Shown here: positions 21,534-32,629 of the stretch, piece after piece
Layout: the number at the start of each line of letters is the position of its first letter
Numbering within the stretch: position 1 is the first letter of the stretch
From: Ahaetulla prasina
Lineage: Eukaryota; Chordata; Lepidosauria; Squamata; Colubridae
Direction: 5' to 3'
DNA: 64,000 nucleotides
Assembly: GCF_028640845.1 (NCBI RefSeq)
Contig: NC_080546.1
Span: 67,671,205 to 67,735,204 of the forward strand
Translations under genes and position numbers: made by a program
Notes under the pieces: model-generated
Seen by the model: only the letters and a program-made list of their open reading frames with translations
Databases searched by the model: none
Told to the model about the DNA's origin: nothing

Positions 21534-23506
21534 CGGTTGCTGGAGGACTGCTGGAGGACTGCGGAGAGTAAGACGATGGAGGTACCCCGGTCTGTTCTCG
21601 GCCTGTCTTTTTCCCTGATGCTGCGATACCATCGGCAGTTTCCCCTGGCCTTTTGTGACTCTTATGGCCCTTTCTGGTCCTTTTTGGACCATTGGGAACA
21701 GATGGGAGACTCGTCTGGGGACAGCAGAATGACATCGATGGCGGCAACGGAAGCACCAACCCCACCCTTTACTCCATGTTTTTGGACTTGGCTCTGGACA
21801 GACTTATAGTATTTTATACTTTATCCTGGATTTAAGATCTTATAATTATTTGACCTAATTAAGACCTTGGTCCAGTAATTGACCAGGATGATACCATCGA
21901 GACTGTACATTGTTTTTTGTCATCATACGCCCGTCCTTAACTGAGAACTATTTTAGTATTACCATTCTTGCCAATCCGGAGATGGAGTCATTTTTCGCCG
22001 ATTTTTTATTCTCATGCGGTATTCCTCATATGAACTCTTGCGCCTGCGAGGTGCCCCCGCCTTGCAGGAATGGCCCCCTACATTACCGAGGGCCGGCCTC
22101 AATGATGGGTCTTGGGACCCACAGAGGTGGCATGCGTTTAGAAAGAACCTGTGGGGATTTTTAGATAGGGAATTTTTAAGGGGAGGGAGGGAAAGGGAGG
22201 GTGTTGGGGGTAGCCCGCCGGGGGGGGCAGTCACTGCACGTGCTCGTGGCATTTTTTCAACAGGTCCGAAGGCAATGGGGGAGGATGATGTTCCTGGTGG
22301 TGAGGGTGGTTCCATCTGTCTGGTTAGTGGGAGGGGAAGATATGGCAGAAGTGAGGGGCCGTATCAATCCTTGGGGGCGCATGCTCGCTGTTTAAAGGTG
22401 ATCACGCGCCCCGGCCCTTCAGACTTCTCCTGTTCCCCGGGCGGCCAGGATCCTCAGAGCTTGGGCCTTCGGTTGATGCTGTGCAAGGCACGGTCCGTGG
22501 TTAACAAAGCCCCCCCCTACTTTGTGATCTTATACAGGGGGGGTCTACGGACCTTATGGGCATTACGGAGACCTGGCTGGGCACAGAAGGGGGAGTTCCC
22601 CTTGTCGAAATGTGCCCACCGGGTTTCCGAGCATTCCATCAACCGAGGGCCCAAGGTAGGGGTGGGGGGGGCGGTTGTTATTAAGGAAAGCCTGGAACCG
22701 AGGCAGACCACTGTACCTCAGATAGCTGGTTGTGAATCCCTCTTTGTGAAGTGGGGTCATAGGGTTCAGGTGGGCTTGTTGATCACGTACCTGGCTCCTT
22801 GCTGCGTGACTACAGCCCTGCCCGAGCTGTTGGAGGTGCTTGCCGGGGTGGTGGTTGAGACCCCCAGACTTATGGTCATGGGGGATTTCAACTTGCCATC
22901 AACCGGCCTGTCATCGACGGTGGCTCGGGAGTTCATGGCCTCCATGACGGCCTTGGACCTGACACAAATAGTTGATGGCCCTACTCACATTGGGGGAGGC
23001 ACACTGGATCTGATTTTTATCTCTGGACAGTGGTTAAATGATCTGGATTTAGGAGATTTAGTTACCGAGCCGTTGTCATGGTCAGATCATTTTCTTCTTC
23101 GCCTAGACTTTCGGATCGCCACTCAACACCACAGGGAGATGGGACCAATACGTTGGTTCCATCCCAGGCGCCTGATGGACCCGGAGAGGTTCCTGATGGA
23201 GCTTGGGCCATTCCCTGAGGATCTGGCCCACGGCACGGCTGAAGAACTAGTTGCGGCCTGGGAACTGGCCACGACTGGTGCTTTAGACCGGGTTGCGCCT
23301 TTGCGGCCTCTAACCCGGCGTAGATCTCAACCAGCTCCTTGATTCTCCGAGGGGTTGAGGGAGATGAAACGCTGGAGAAGACGCCTAGAGAGTGCCTGGA
23401 GATCTAGCCGTTCCGAGGCTGACCGGACACTAGTTAGGTCTTATAGTAGGACCTACCTAGTGGCATTGAGGGAAGCAAAGTGTTTTTACGTTTCCTCCCT
23501 CATTGT

Positions 23507-23532
23507 ATTTATTTATTTATTTATTTATTTAT
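23507..23532. repeat. (ATTT)n microsatellite inside L2 ORF2
   Basis: Six to seven ATTT units interrupt L2 copy A exactly between codons for SSLI and SADNHPAALF, which are adjacent (as SALIASADNH) in copy B. Confidence 0.85.
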
Positions 23533-23640
23533 TGTGTCAGCAGATAACCACCCGGCCGCCCTGTTTCGGGTGACCCACTCTCTCCTTCAACAGGAGGTGC
23601 GGGAGGACCCCTTACAGGGCCGTGCCGAGGAGTTTAGTGG

Positions 23641-26527
23641 TTACCGAGATGTGCCCACCAGGTTTCCGGGCATTCCATCAGCCGAGGGCCCAGGGTAGGG
23701 GTGGGGGGGTAGCGGTTGTTATACACGAGGGCCTAGAACCGAGGGAGGTCACTGTCCCGCAGATAGCCGGTTGTGAAACCCTTCTGGTAAAGTGGGGCCG
23801 TGAGGTACAGGTGGGCATGCTGGTTACATACCTGGCTCCTTGCTGCGTGGCAGCAGCCCTGCCCGAGCTGTTGGAGATGATAGCTGGAACGGCAGTTGAG
23901 ACCCCCAGACTCATGGTTATGGGGGATTTCAACCTACCGTCGGTGGGCGAATCATCAACGGCAGTTCGGGAGTTCATGGCTTCCATGGCGGCCTTGGACC
24001 TGACCCAGATAGTTAATGGTCCCAACCACACTGGGGGTAACACTCTGGACCTGATTTTTGTCTCGGGACAGTGGCTTAATGATCTGAATTTAGGGGAATT
24101 AACTGTTAAACCCTTGTCATGGTCAGATCATTTACTCCTTCAGCTAGACATTCGAACTGCTGCACCCCACCGCAGGGAGACAGAGCCGATTTGTTGGTTC
24201 CGTCCCAGGCGCCTGATGGACCCAGAGAGGTTTCTGACGGAGCTTGTGCCGTTTCCTGGGGAATTAGCCCATGGCTCAGCCGAAGAACTGGTGGCCGCCT
24301 GGGAGGAGGCGACCGCCGGGGCTTTGGATCGCGTCATGCCTTTGCGGCCTCTGACCCGAACTCGACCAGCTCCTTGGTATAACGAGGAGCTGAGAGAGTT
24401 GAAGCACTGGAAAAGACACCTAGAGAGTGTCTGGAGGTCCAGCTGCACCGAATCCGACCGAACACTAGTTAGGTCACATATTCAGACCTATCTAGTGGCG
24501 ATAAGAACGGCGAAACATAATTATTTCTCCGCTCTTATCGCATCGGCAGATAATCACCCAGCTACCCTGTTTAGGGTGACCCGCTCCCTGCTCTTGCAGG
24601 AAGCCTGGGAGGACCCCTTGCAGGGACGTGCTGAGGATTTTGTACAGTATCTGTCCGATAAAATCGCTCAGATCTGGGATGGACTGGACGCTGATTGGAT
24701 AGATTCGGGCGAGATGGCGGGGACGAGTCTTATGGATATTATCTGGGCTGAGTTTGATCCTGTGACTCCTGATGACATGGACAGGTTGCTGGGCAGGCTG
24801 AATCCCACCACATGTTTATTGGACCCGGTGTCCCTCCTGGTTGGTACTGGCCACATGGGAGGTGACACAAGGCTGGCTCCTGGGAGTTACCAACGCTTCT
24901 TTGTTGGGGGGCTTTTTCCCCACCACCTTGAAAGAGGCGGTGGTGAGGCCCCTTCTCAAGAAGCCTTCCCTGGACCCAGCTATATTGGCGAACTATCGTC
25001 CAGTCTCCAACCTTCGCTTTTTGGCGAAGGTTGTTGAGAGTGTGGTGGCATATCAGCTTCCCCAGCACCTGGAGGAATCTGTCTTTCTAGATCCGTTCCA
25101 GTCCGGCTTCAGACCTGGATACAGCACTGAGATGGCTTTGGTCGTGTTGGTGGATGACCTCTGGAAGGCTCGGGATAGGGGATGTTCCTCTGTCCTGGTC
25201 CGGTTAGGCCTCTCGGCGGCTTTTGATACCATCGACCATGGTATCCTGCTGCGGCGGTTGGAGGGATTGGGGGTGGAGGGCACCGTCTATCGGTGGTTCT
25301 CATCCTATCTCTCTGACCGTTCGCAGACGGTGTTGGCAGGGGGGTAGAGATCGACTACTAGGTGCCTCACTTGTGGGGTGCCTCAGGGGTCGATTCTCTC
25401 GCCTCTCCTGTTCAACATCTACATGAAGCCGCTGGGTGAAGTTATCCGTGGTTTTGGGGTAGATTATCATCTGTACGCTGACGATACTCAGCTGTACATT
25501 TCCACCCCGAACCACCCCAACGAAGCGGTCGAGGTGATGGCCCGGTGTCTTGAAGCCGTGCGGGTCTGGATGGGGAGGAACGGGCTCCAACTCAACCCCA
25601 CCAAGACAGAGTGGCTGTGGGTTCCGGCGTCCCAGTACAGTCAGCTTACACCTTCGCTGACTGTTGGGGGTGAAGTATTGGCCCCCAGGGGAAGGGTGCG
25701 CAACTTAGGTGTTCTCCTGGATGATCGGCTGTCTTTAGAAGAACATCTGACGGCCGTCGCCAGGGGAGCATTTTATCAGGTTTGCCTGATCTGCCAGTTG
25801 CACCCCTTCCTTGACTGGGACTCCTTGCGCACGGTCACTCATGCCCTCGTTACTTCTCACCTGGACTATTGCAATGCTCTCTACATGGGGCTCCCCTTGA
25901 AGAGCACCAGGAGGCTCCAGCTAGTCCAGAATGCGGCTGCGCGGGTAATAGAGGGAGCACCACGTTGCTCCCATATAACACCTATCCTGCGTGGCCTGCA
26001 CTGGCTGCCGGTAGCCTTCCGGGTACAATTCAAGATGTTAGTGACCACCTTCAAAGCGCTCTATGGCTTAGGACCGGGCTATTTACGAGACCACCTACTG
26101 CCACTGCTGGCCTCCAACAACCTGTGCGCTCCCACAGAGTGGGCCTGCTCAGGGTGCCGTCGACCAAACAATGTCGGTTGGCGGCCCCCAGGGGGGAGAG
26201 CCTTCTCTGTGGCAGCACCGGCCCTTTGGAACAAGTTGCCTCCGGGATTCCGCCAACTCCCCGACCTCCGAACCTTCAAGCGGGAACTGAAGACCTTATT
26301 ATTTAATCGTGCAGGACTAGCCTGAGTGCATTTTAATTATAATTTTAAATTTTAAGGGTTTTTACGTTGGTCTATGACCGTTTTAGTTAAATTAGGCCTA
26401 TTAAATATTTTGTTTTAAATTTGTTTTAAATTTGTTATTTATATTATGTATTATTTGTGTTTTAAAAAGGCTGTAAACCGCCCTGAGTCCTTCGGGAGAA
26501 GGGTGGTATAGAAATTAAACTATAAAA

Positions 26528-26556
<29 letters not shown>
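23641..26556 (+). pseudogene. L2 LINE copy B, nested in copy A
   Basis: It starts abruptly inside the endonuclease ([20 protein letters not shown]) and runs to the 3' tail. Blocks in order: VMGDFNLPS, SWSDHLLLQLD, a linker with APWYNEELRE, then [74 protein letters not shown] and [11 protein letters not shown] (catalytic YADD). The C-terminal domain ends [19 protein letters not shown] and AGLA. Breaks: a frameshift near 24830-24890 and an in-frame TAG at 25345. From 25378 the frame is open for 315 codons. The 3' UTR ends TGAGTCCTTCGGGAGAAGGG, TGGTATAGAA, then (AAAT)n at about 26527-26558. It is better preserved than copy A, so it is younger. Confidence 0.9.
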
Positions 26557-26559
<3 letters not shown>

Positions 26560-28425
26560 TACACAATAAAATCGTTCAGCTTCGGGATGGATTGGATCAA
26601 AATTGGGTAGATCCAGGTGAGAGGTCGGAGACTCGTCTTGTTGAGACTGTTTGGGATGGATTTGACCCTGTGACTCCCGAGGACATGGACAGGTTGTTGG
26701 GACGGTTGAATGCCACCACGTGTTTACTGGACCCATGCCCCTCCTGGCTGGTGCTGGCCACGCAGGAGGTGACACGAGGCTGGCTCCGGGGGATTATCAA
26801 CGCTTCTTTGATGGAAGGGGTTTTCCCTGCCGCCTTGAAAGAGGCGGTGGTGAGACCCCTCCTCATGAAGCCTTCCCTGGACCCAGCTGTTTTGGGAAAT
26901 TATCGTCCGGTCTCCAACCTTCGCTTTGTGGTGAAGGTTGTAGAGAGTGTGGTGGCACGTCAATTACCCCAATACCTGGATCAATCTATCTATCTAGACC
27001 CGTTCCAGTCTGGCTTTCAGCCTGGATACAATACGGAGACGGCTTTGGTCGCATTGGTTGATGATCTCTGGAGGGCCAGGGACAGGGGTTATTCCTCTGC
27101 CCTGGTCCTATTAGATCTCTCAGTGGCTTTTGATACCATCGACCATGGTATCCTGCTGCACCGGTTAGGGAGTTTGGGAGTGGGAGGCACCGTTTATTGG
27201 TGGCTCTCCTCCTATCTCTCTGACCGGTCGCAGACGGTGTTGGCAGGGGGGCAGAGATCAACCGCGAGGCCCCTCACATGTGGGGTGCCACAGGGGTCGA
27301 TTCTCTCGCCTCTCCTCTTCAACATCTATATGAAGCCGCTGGGTGAGATCATCATTGGCTTTGGGGTGAGGTACCAACTGTACGCTGATGACACGCACTC
27401 CAGGCCACCCCAACGAAGCTATCGAAGTGCTGTCCCGGTGTCTGGAAGCCGTACGGGTCTGGATGGGGAGAAACAGGCTCAAGCTCAACCCTTCCAAGAT
27501 GGAGTGGCTATGGATGCTGGCACCCCGGTACAGTCAGCTGCAGCTGCGGCTGACTGTTGGGGGCGAATCATTGGCCCCAGTGGAAAGGGTGCGCAACTTG
27601 GGCATTCTCCTGGATGGGCGGTTGTCTTTTGAAGATCACCTGACGACCGTCTCCAGGAGAGCTTTTTATCAGGTCCGCCTGATTCGCCAGTTGCGCCCCT
27701 TTCTAGACCGGGATGCCCTATGCACAGTCACTCATGCTCTTGTTACATCTCGCTTGGATTACTGCAATGCTCTCTACATGGGGCTCCCCTTGAGGAGCAC
27801 CCGGAGGCTCCAGTTGGTTCAGAATGTAGCTGCGCAGGTGATAGAGGGAGCCCCACGTGGCTCCCATGTAACACCACTCCTGCGCAGGCTGCACTGGCTA
27901 CCTGTGGTCTTTCGGGTGCACTTCAAGGTTTTGGTTACCACCTTTAAAGCGCTCCATGGCTTAGGGCCAGGGTACTTACGGGACCACCTGCTGTTACCAA
28001 ATGCCTCCCACCGACCCATATGCTCGCACAGAGAGGGCCTCCTCAGGGTGCCGTCTGCCAAGCAATGTCGGCTGGCGGCCCCCAGGGGAAGGGCCTTCTC
28101 TGAAGGGCACCCTCTGGAATGAACTTCCCCCTGGACTTCGTGAACTGCCGGACCTTCGGACCTTCCGCCACGAGCTGAAGACCTATTTGTTTATTCGCGC
28201 AGGACTGGCATAGGATTTTTAATAGTTTTAATATTTGATATAAATTTTATGGGGTTTTTATGATTTTAAATGTTTTAATTCGGCCATATGTTTAATAAGT
28301 TTTTTAATTCATTGTTTTATTTGTACACTATTTTGTTTTATCTTGGCTGTAAACCACCCTGAGTCCTTTGGGAGAAGGGCGGTATAAAAATCCAATAAAT
28401 AAATAAATAAATAAATAAATACTAC
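26560..28425 (+). pseudogene. L2 LINE copy A, RT half and 3' tail
   Basis: Resumes copy A at residues KIVQLRDGLDQNW. RT blocks: [71 protein letters not shown] and YADDT. A deletion of about 10 bp just after YADD (near 27395) shifts the frame. The C-terminal domain follows at 27388-28122 ([38 protein letters not shown]) with another shift before LPPGLRELPDLRTFRHELKT. The 3' UTR ends CCTGAGTCCTTTGGGAGAAG, GCGGTATAAAAATCC and (AAAT)n to 28425. Right flank: Gypsy integrase, minus strand. Confidence 0.9.
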
Positions 28426-28431
28426 TATGCA

Positions 28432-28970
28432 CTGAGTCACCTCTACAAATGGCAGTAGGTCAACCCAATTATCTTGCTGATATTTTATGTAGCACTTAAG
28501 GTACTGTTCCAGAACTGATTTGTTGCATTCACACATTCCATTGGTTTGAGGATGATGGGTAGAGATGAAGCCTTGGAGCCTAGCAATTTAAGTAATCCCA
28601 CCAAAACTGAGAAGTGAATTGCACCCCCTCCCCATCCAAGATGATGCAGTCAGGAACTTCGTATAACATATACACATGTTGAATAAAGTTTAGCAAACAC
28701 CTTAGCTGATGGTATTTTAATTCAGGGAACAAAATGTACTTGTTTGGAGAAAAGACCTGTAACAACTCAAATGACTGTGTTCCCCCACTCTCAGGTAGCT
28801 CCGCTACAAAGTCCATGGATATTTCCTTCCATTGGGCCCCTAGGGCTAGCCACAATCTGGTGGGCTTCCCCGGAGGCTGTTTAGCAGTTGCACAGATGAG
28901 ACAGCTAGTGACATAAGTCTCAATGTCCCTTTTCAACAAAGGCCACCAAAATTGTCACTTGATCAGGTGC
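28432..28970 (-). pseudogene. Ty3/Gypsy integrase core (right part of split element)
   Basis: The minus-strand frame shows the end of the H2C2 zinc domain (LKRDIETYVTSCLICATAK), then the core with its first aspartate in ISMDFVAELPES, the second in PDCIILDGEGVQFTSQFW, and HHPQTNGMCECNKSVLEQYL containing the glutamate. It breaks at an in-frame stop near 28579 and reaches NWVDLLPFVEVTQ, where L2 copy A interrupts it. The missing C-terminus is at 20455-20862. Known: integrases of this type insert the cDNA. This copy is dead. Confidence 0.88.
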
Positions 28971-29109
28971 AATGTCTTTACAAAACCAAAATGACCGGCA
29001 GTTTTGGAATCATGAGCCCACTGAAGCATAAGGCCCCTTACTTACAGACTCTGACTTTTTCTGAGCCCTGATAGTCCCTGGAGCAGCTAACTGTATTAGA
29101 GATACTGGC

Positions 29110-29450
29110 CAGATTACTTCAGGTCTAGCAGTATTATATTGGGGTAATCTGAATAAAGGATCAGCCATGAAGTTCTCCCCCCACCACAGATATAATGCAG
29201 CATGAAATTAAAGCAATTAAAGTACTGTGCCCAATGGACTTGTTTAGGTGACAAGTTCCTTAGGTTTTCAAGGTTTCCAGGTTTTTGTGACCAGTCCACA
29301 CTTCCAAAGGCTGCTTTGCTCCTTCTACGAAATGCCTCCAAGTTAGCAATGCCCATCACACCACAAATGCTTCCTTCTCCCAGACTCACCACCTCCTTTC
29401 AGTCTCAGTTAATCTTTTGGAGGTGGCTCCTACAACCACATCACTAGCAT
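29110..29450 (-). pseudogene. Ty3/Gypsy RNase H fragment
   Basis: Minus-strand residues KPGNLENLRNLSPKQVHWAQ, YFNCFNFMLHYICGG and ENFMADPLFRLPQY correspond to the end of RNase H (normally ...PGxxNxxADALSR). It lies just before the integrase core in element order. Frameshifts are present. Directly upstream, where RT should be, are only a SINE and a short pre-RT stretch. Confidence 0.85.
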
Positions 29451-29454
29451 CAGG

Positions 29455-29720
29455 GGCCGGTTTAGCTCTGCCTGGTAAGGCCTGTTATTAAGAACACAAA
29501 GCCTGCAATTACTGCAGGTTCGAGCCCGGCCCAAGGTTGACTCAGCCTTCCATCCTTTATAAGGTAGGTAAAATGAGGACCCAGATTGTTGGGGGGGCAA
29601 TAAGTTGACTTTGTAAATATATACAAATAGAATGAGACTATTGCCCTATACATTGTAAGCCGCCCTGAGTCTTCGGAGAAGGGCGGGGTATAAATGTAAA
29701 CAAAACAAAACAAAAAAAAA
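29455..29720 (+). repeat. tRNA-derived SINE (GGGCCGG head)
   Basis: It starts GGGGCCGGTTTAGCTCTGCC, has the B box GGTTCGAGCCCGGCCC, the body AAGGTAGGTAAAATGAGGAC, and ends GCCGCCCTGAGTCTTCGGAG, GGGCGGGGTATAAATG plus an A-rich tail. It sits within the minus-strand Gypsy element in place of its reverse transcriptase. Confidence 0.92.
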
Positions 29721-29721
29721 A

Positions 29722-30180
29722 TAAATCAGCCTTTCTTGTCCCAGTATTCCTTGGGATTTTCTCCTCTCCCTTTGTGTGCTCCTGCACAGTAGCTGCCAAC
29801 TACCTTGTCATTTTGGCACTTTTGGTTTGTGGCAAGGGATTCCCTTCCCTTCTCCCTGCTGGTTGAGGTCAGATTTTTAGGAGCCCCCTTCTCCAATTCA
29901 CAAGAGGGTTCCACTTGTGGACCTGGTCAGTCCAAGTAAGAGGGGTCTCTCTAACTCAGGCGCTACTGTAAAACTCAGAAGCTCTTTGTGGCTCCCCATT
30001 CTCATTTCCACAGGTTCTATTACAAAATGAGCCAAGGATCCCCTGCTACCGACCCATCCAAGTGGCAGAAGGCTATGAGCACCCTCAGTCCCAATTTCTC
30101 TACAATTTCAGGGCTAACCACACACCTGGTGCATCCTGAGTCATACAGGGCCAACATCCTCCCCTGGATGGGATGAGGGC
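29722..30180 (-). pseudogene. Ty3/Gypsy aspartic protease and pre-RT region
   Basis: Near 30160 the minus strand encodes LALYDSGCTRCVVSPEIVEK (retropepsin active site DSG), then FCHLDGSVAGDP, EPVEMRMGSHKELLSF and ELERPLLLGLT. Toward 29726 the pre-RT linker reads ENPKEYWDKK. The RT domain itself is absent before RNase H at 29450. It is frameshifted in several places. Confidence 0.8.
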
Positions 30181-30379
30181 ACCATTAATTCCACCGGGAT
30201 GGTCACGGGGATCACATGTCAACTTACCAAGGGGTTGTTGTCAGAGTCAATTTCATTCTCTTCTGGCAAGGTCGGAACTCCCAACCCCTCCTGGCCAAAC
30301 TCAACAACCTCCATCCCCTTCAGGGCCATCTCACAAAGCCTCAGTGGCAGCTTCTCAGCCTTCCTATCCCCAGTGGCTA

Positions 30380-31200
30380 CAGGTTTGGCAAAATGGCAGT
30401 CACCTGTTTGGTGCCCTTCTTTTCCGCACTTGAAGCAAGTTGTGGACCATTGTTTGGCAGCTTTTGAGGTTTCTTTATGAGCAGGGAGTGAGGACTTGCT
30501 CCAGCCACAGCTGCCCTGTGTCAGTCTCTGGCCAGATCTATTTCCATTTCATCTGCCAGCGTGTACCAGTGTTGGAGGTCTTGAGAGGCCCCCTGCAAGA
30601 TGCAGGTGTGATAGACTTCATCATTAAGCCCATCCTTGAAACATTCAATCAAGATCTCTTCAGGCCATGTGGACAGTCAACATGCCAGCTTGCAGAACTC
30701 CTGAGAGTTTTCTGCCAACCACTGCCCCTGGGAGATGGTCTTCATCTGGGTTCTGGCTTTGCGCTCTGCTAGCGGGTCCTCAAACTGCTGGTGGAGGGCT
30801 GCCATAGTTTTGTAGCTGAAGGGCATTGTTGTTGTGAAGAAAAAACATCCACTTTGCTGTACCTCCTTACAGAGCCATGGAGACACATTTCACTTTAGTT
30901 GTTTCCTATCCCAATTCATTCCCATACTCCTGCATATAATTCCACACTTAAGCTAGGAAGAATCCCAACAATTTGGGATCCCTGTCGAACTTAACCCTAG
31001 CAATGGAACTTTGGGAAACCTGGTGTCTTCAGGGGAGCCGGAGCCACTGCAGCTGCTAGTGGCTACGTGACTGCAAGCAGAGCCACACCCCTGTAGAGCA
31101 ACAGAGACCACTGAAGCAGCTGCAGAGGTGGCAGCTCCACTTGCCATCTGGCTGGTCTCTTTGTGAGACTGCTTGGCAGACATCTAGGCAAGCATTTTTC
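30380..31200 (-). pseudogene. Ty3/Gypsy gag with zinc knuckle
   Basis: Minus-strand coding includes the capsid-like block MAALHQQFEDPLAERKARTQ and MKTISQGQWL, a linker with GASQDLQHWYTLADEMEID, and a CCHC zinc knuckle (CFKCGKEGHQTGDC) at about 30385-30440. The same blocks occur in the gag at 61782-63125 (FEDPLAEQKAKIRMRS, GWYTLTAEVEID), placing both in one Sushi-like Gypsy lineage. Stops and shifts are frequent; the N-terminal part to about 31570 is poorly conserved. Gag would form the retrotransposon particle. Confidence 0.82.
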
Positions 31201-31576
31201 TGGCCCTCTGATTTTCATTTGCCTCTTGCTACAGATACAATGTGTGGTGCAGCATGAAGTCCTCGTGATCAGAGTCGGGGGGAATTTCGCTACATTCTCC
31301 TTCATGCCCTCGACTCTGTGGGATACTCAATGCCTTCAGGTAATAGTCACCCCCTGATGCTCCTCAGGGTCCTCAGGTCATCCTACGCCTAGTGACCATC
31401 TGACTCGGACTGGTTCCTCATCAAGATCCAGTTTCTCCAGCCATTCCATCTCATCTTGAGTGCAGCATGGCCTTGGGGGGGTTTCTCCCGGGGCTCTGGA
31501 CTCTTCCTGGTTGCTCCCATGGGTTGACATTGCGTCCCCAGCACCCACACTAGACTACGATCTCCAGATTGCCTAA

Positions 31577-32056
31577 TGTCAGGTCTGCCTCTGTTCAAAT
31601 CCTAAGGAAAAAAACCCACAACTCCATTGATTTAGAGAAGAGTTCTTTTACTAAGAAAGAACTGATAGCAGCAAAAGCAAGGCAAGATCTAAGAAAAACT
31701 TGCACAAAAGTTACACATTGAAATTCACCCCAAATCCCTCCTGCCCAGGATCCAGCAAAGAAAGACCAATCAGCATCCAGCACCCATAATGTTATGGGAA
31801 AAGCTCCTCTGCAGGTGTTGCATGCCTCTGGAGTCCCAGGACAGTTGGCCTTAGAAAAGCCCAAACAACTCCATTCAGCAGTGCAATAGCTCATGAGTGC
31901 AAACTTCCCTTCCAATTCTCACAGGAATACTTCACATCAGCTCACGTCCCCATCCCAAATGCCTAAACCTCCCTCCCCATTTTATGGCAGCTGAGAGCAA
32001 GCAAGCTGCAAAAAAGCATGCTGGAGATCTGACTGAAACTCTAACCTTTTCTGACA
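31577..32056 (-). mobile_element. Ty3/Gypsy 5' LTR
   Basis: It is bounded by TGTCAGGTCTGCCTCTG and CTTTTCTGACA, 480 bp, close to the 488-bp LTR at 61229-61716. On the minus strand it precedes gag, so it is the 5' LTR. Beyond its inner end lies TTAGGCAATCTGG, partly complementary to LTR-internal CTTAGATCTTGCCTTG (plus 31680-31693). The matching 3' LTR was not found left of 20455. Confidence 0.8.
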
Positions 32057-32399
32057 AATAAAACTTATTAGCAGAGCTGCAGAATACCTCAATTTTTTGC
32101 ATAGGTGTAAATTATTTGTTCTTTAAAATAAATGAAAAACGTAATCCACTCTTGGCATTGTAGATAATTTATTCCAGTATTCATTCATTTACCATAGGTT
32201 TACATCTTCCATTATTAAATATATGGGGTGCATATTGTCTGATGTTGGAGAATTATTGAAATCCAGTGAAGAAGAAAGGAAAACTGAATCAAATTTAATG
32301 TGTTTTGGACAAGGACCCTAAATTATAGATAGATACCAGGGCTAAATGATTTAAAATAAAAAACAATGCTGGGTATATAGGTAGAGAATCTTTAAGAGA
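32057..32399. other. No gene seen
   Basis: AT-rich sequence between the Gypsy LTR and a CR1 fragment. It may be decayed CR1 ORF2 sequence. Confidence 0.35.
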
Positions 32400-32629
32400 A
32401 GTTATTTTATCTACAACTGGTTCCTAACCAACCTAGCTGACAACATTGTAATCCAAAAGGTAGAGGAGGGAACTAGACAGACAACCATACTGGATATAAT
32501 TCTTACAAACAGAGAAGAAGCAATGGGTGAGAGTGACCATGTCATAATATAATTCAACATAACGTAAACACAAGCAATAGAACATAATGATACCAGAGTC
32601 TTAGATTTTAAAAGAGCTGATTTTAATAA
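32400..32629 (+). pseudogene. CR1 LINE endonuclease end (left part)
   Basis: Codons scattered over frames match the end of CR1 endonuclease (GESDHVI, then LDFKRADF). The same block is on the minus strand at 52071-52310. At 32630 it is cut by a reversed L2 with an (AAT/AAC)n tail; CR1 resumes at 33869. Confidence 0.7.

Larger units (their letters stand above)
20866..23640 (+). pseudogene. L2 LINE copy A, 5' UTR and endonuclease half
   Basis: A GC- and CpG-rich leader (20866-22010) precedes a long frame (22014-23342). That frame encodes a pre-endonuclease region, then [26 protein letters not shown] (catalytic D and N), LDLIFISGQWL and the SDH motif (SWSDHFLLRLD). A frameshift lies in the N-terminal endonuclease near 22505-22620. 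A TGA at 23340 replaces the tryptophan expected in PAPWY. The post-endonuclease linker continues to AEEF at 23635. There the copy is cut by L2 copy B and resumes at 26560. Left flank: Gypsy integrase on the other strand. Confidence 0.88.

Noticed and set aside
20983..21765. 260-codon minus-strand open frame
   Set aside because: It lies antisense across the GC-rich L2 leader and an embedded SINE tail. Its composition is Pro/Ser/Arg-rich with no domain; GC-rich DNA gives long chance frames.
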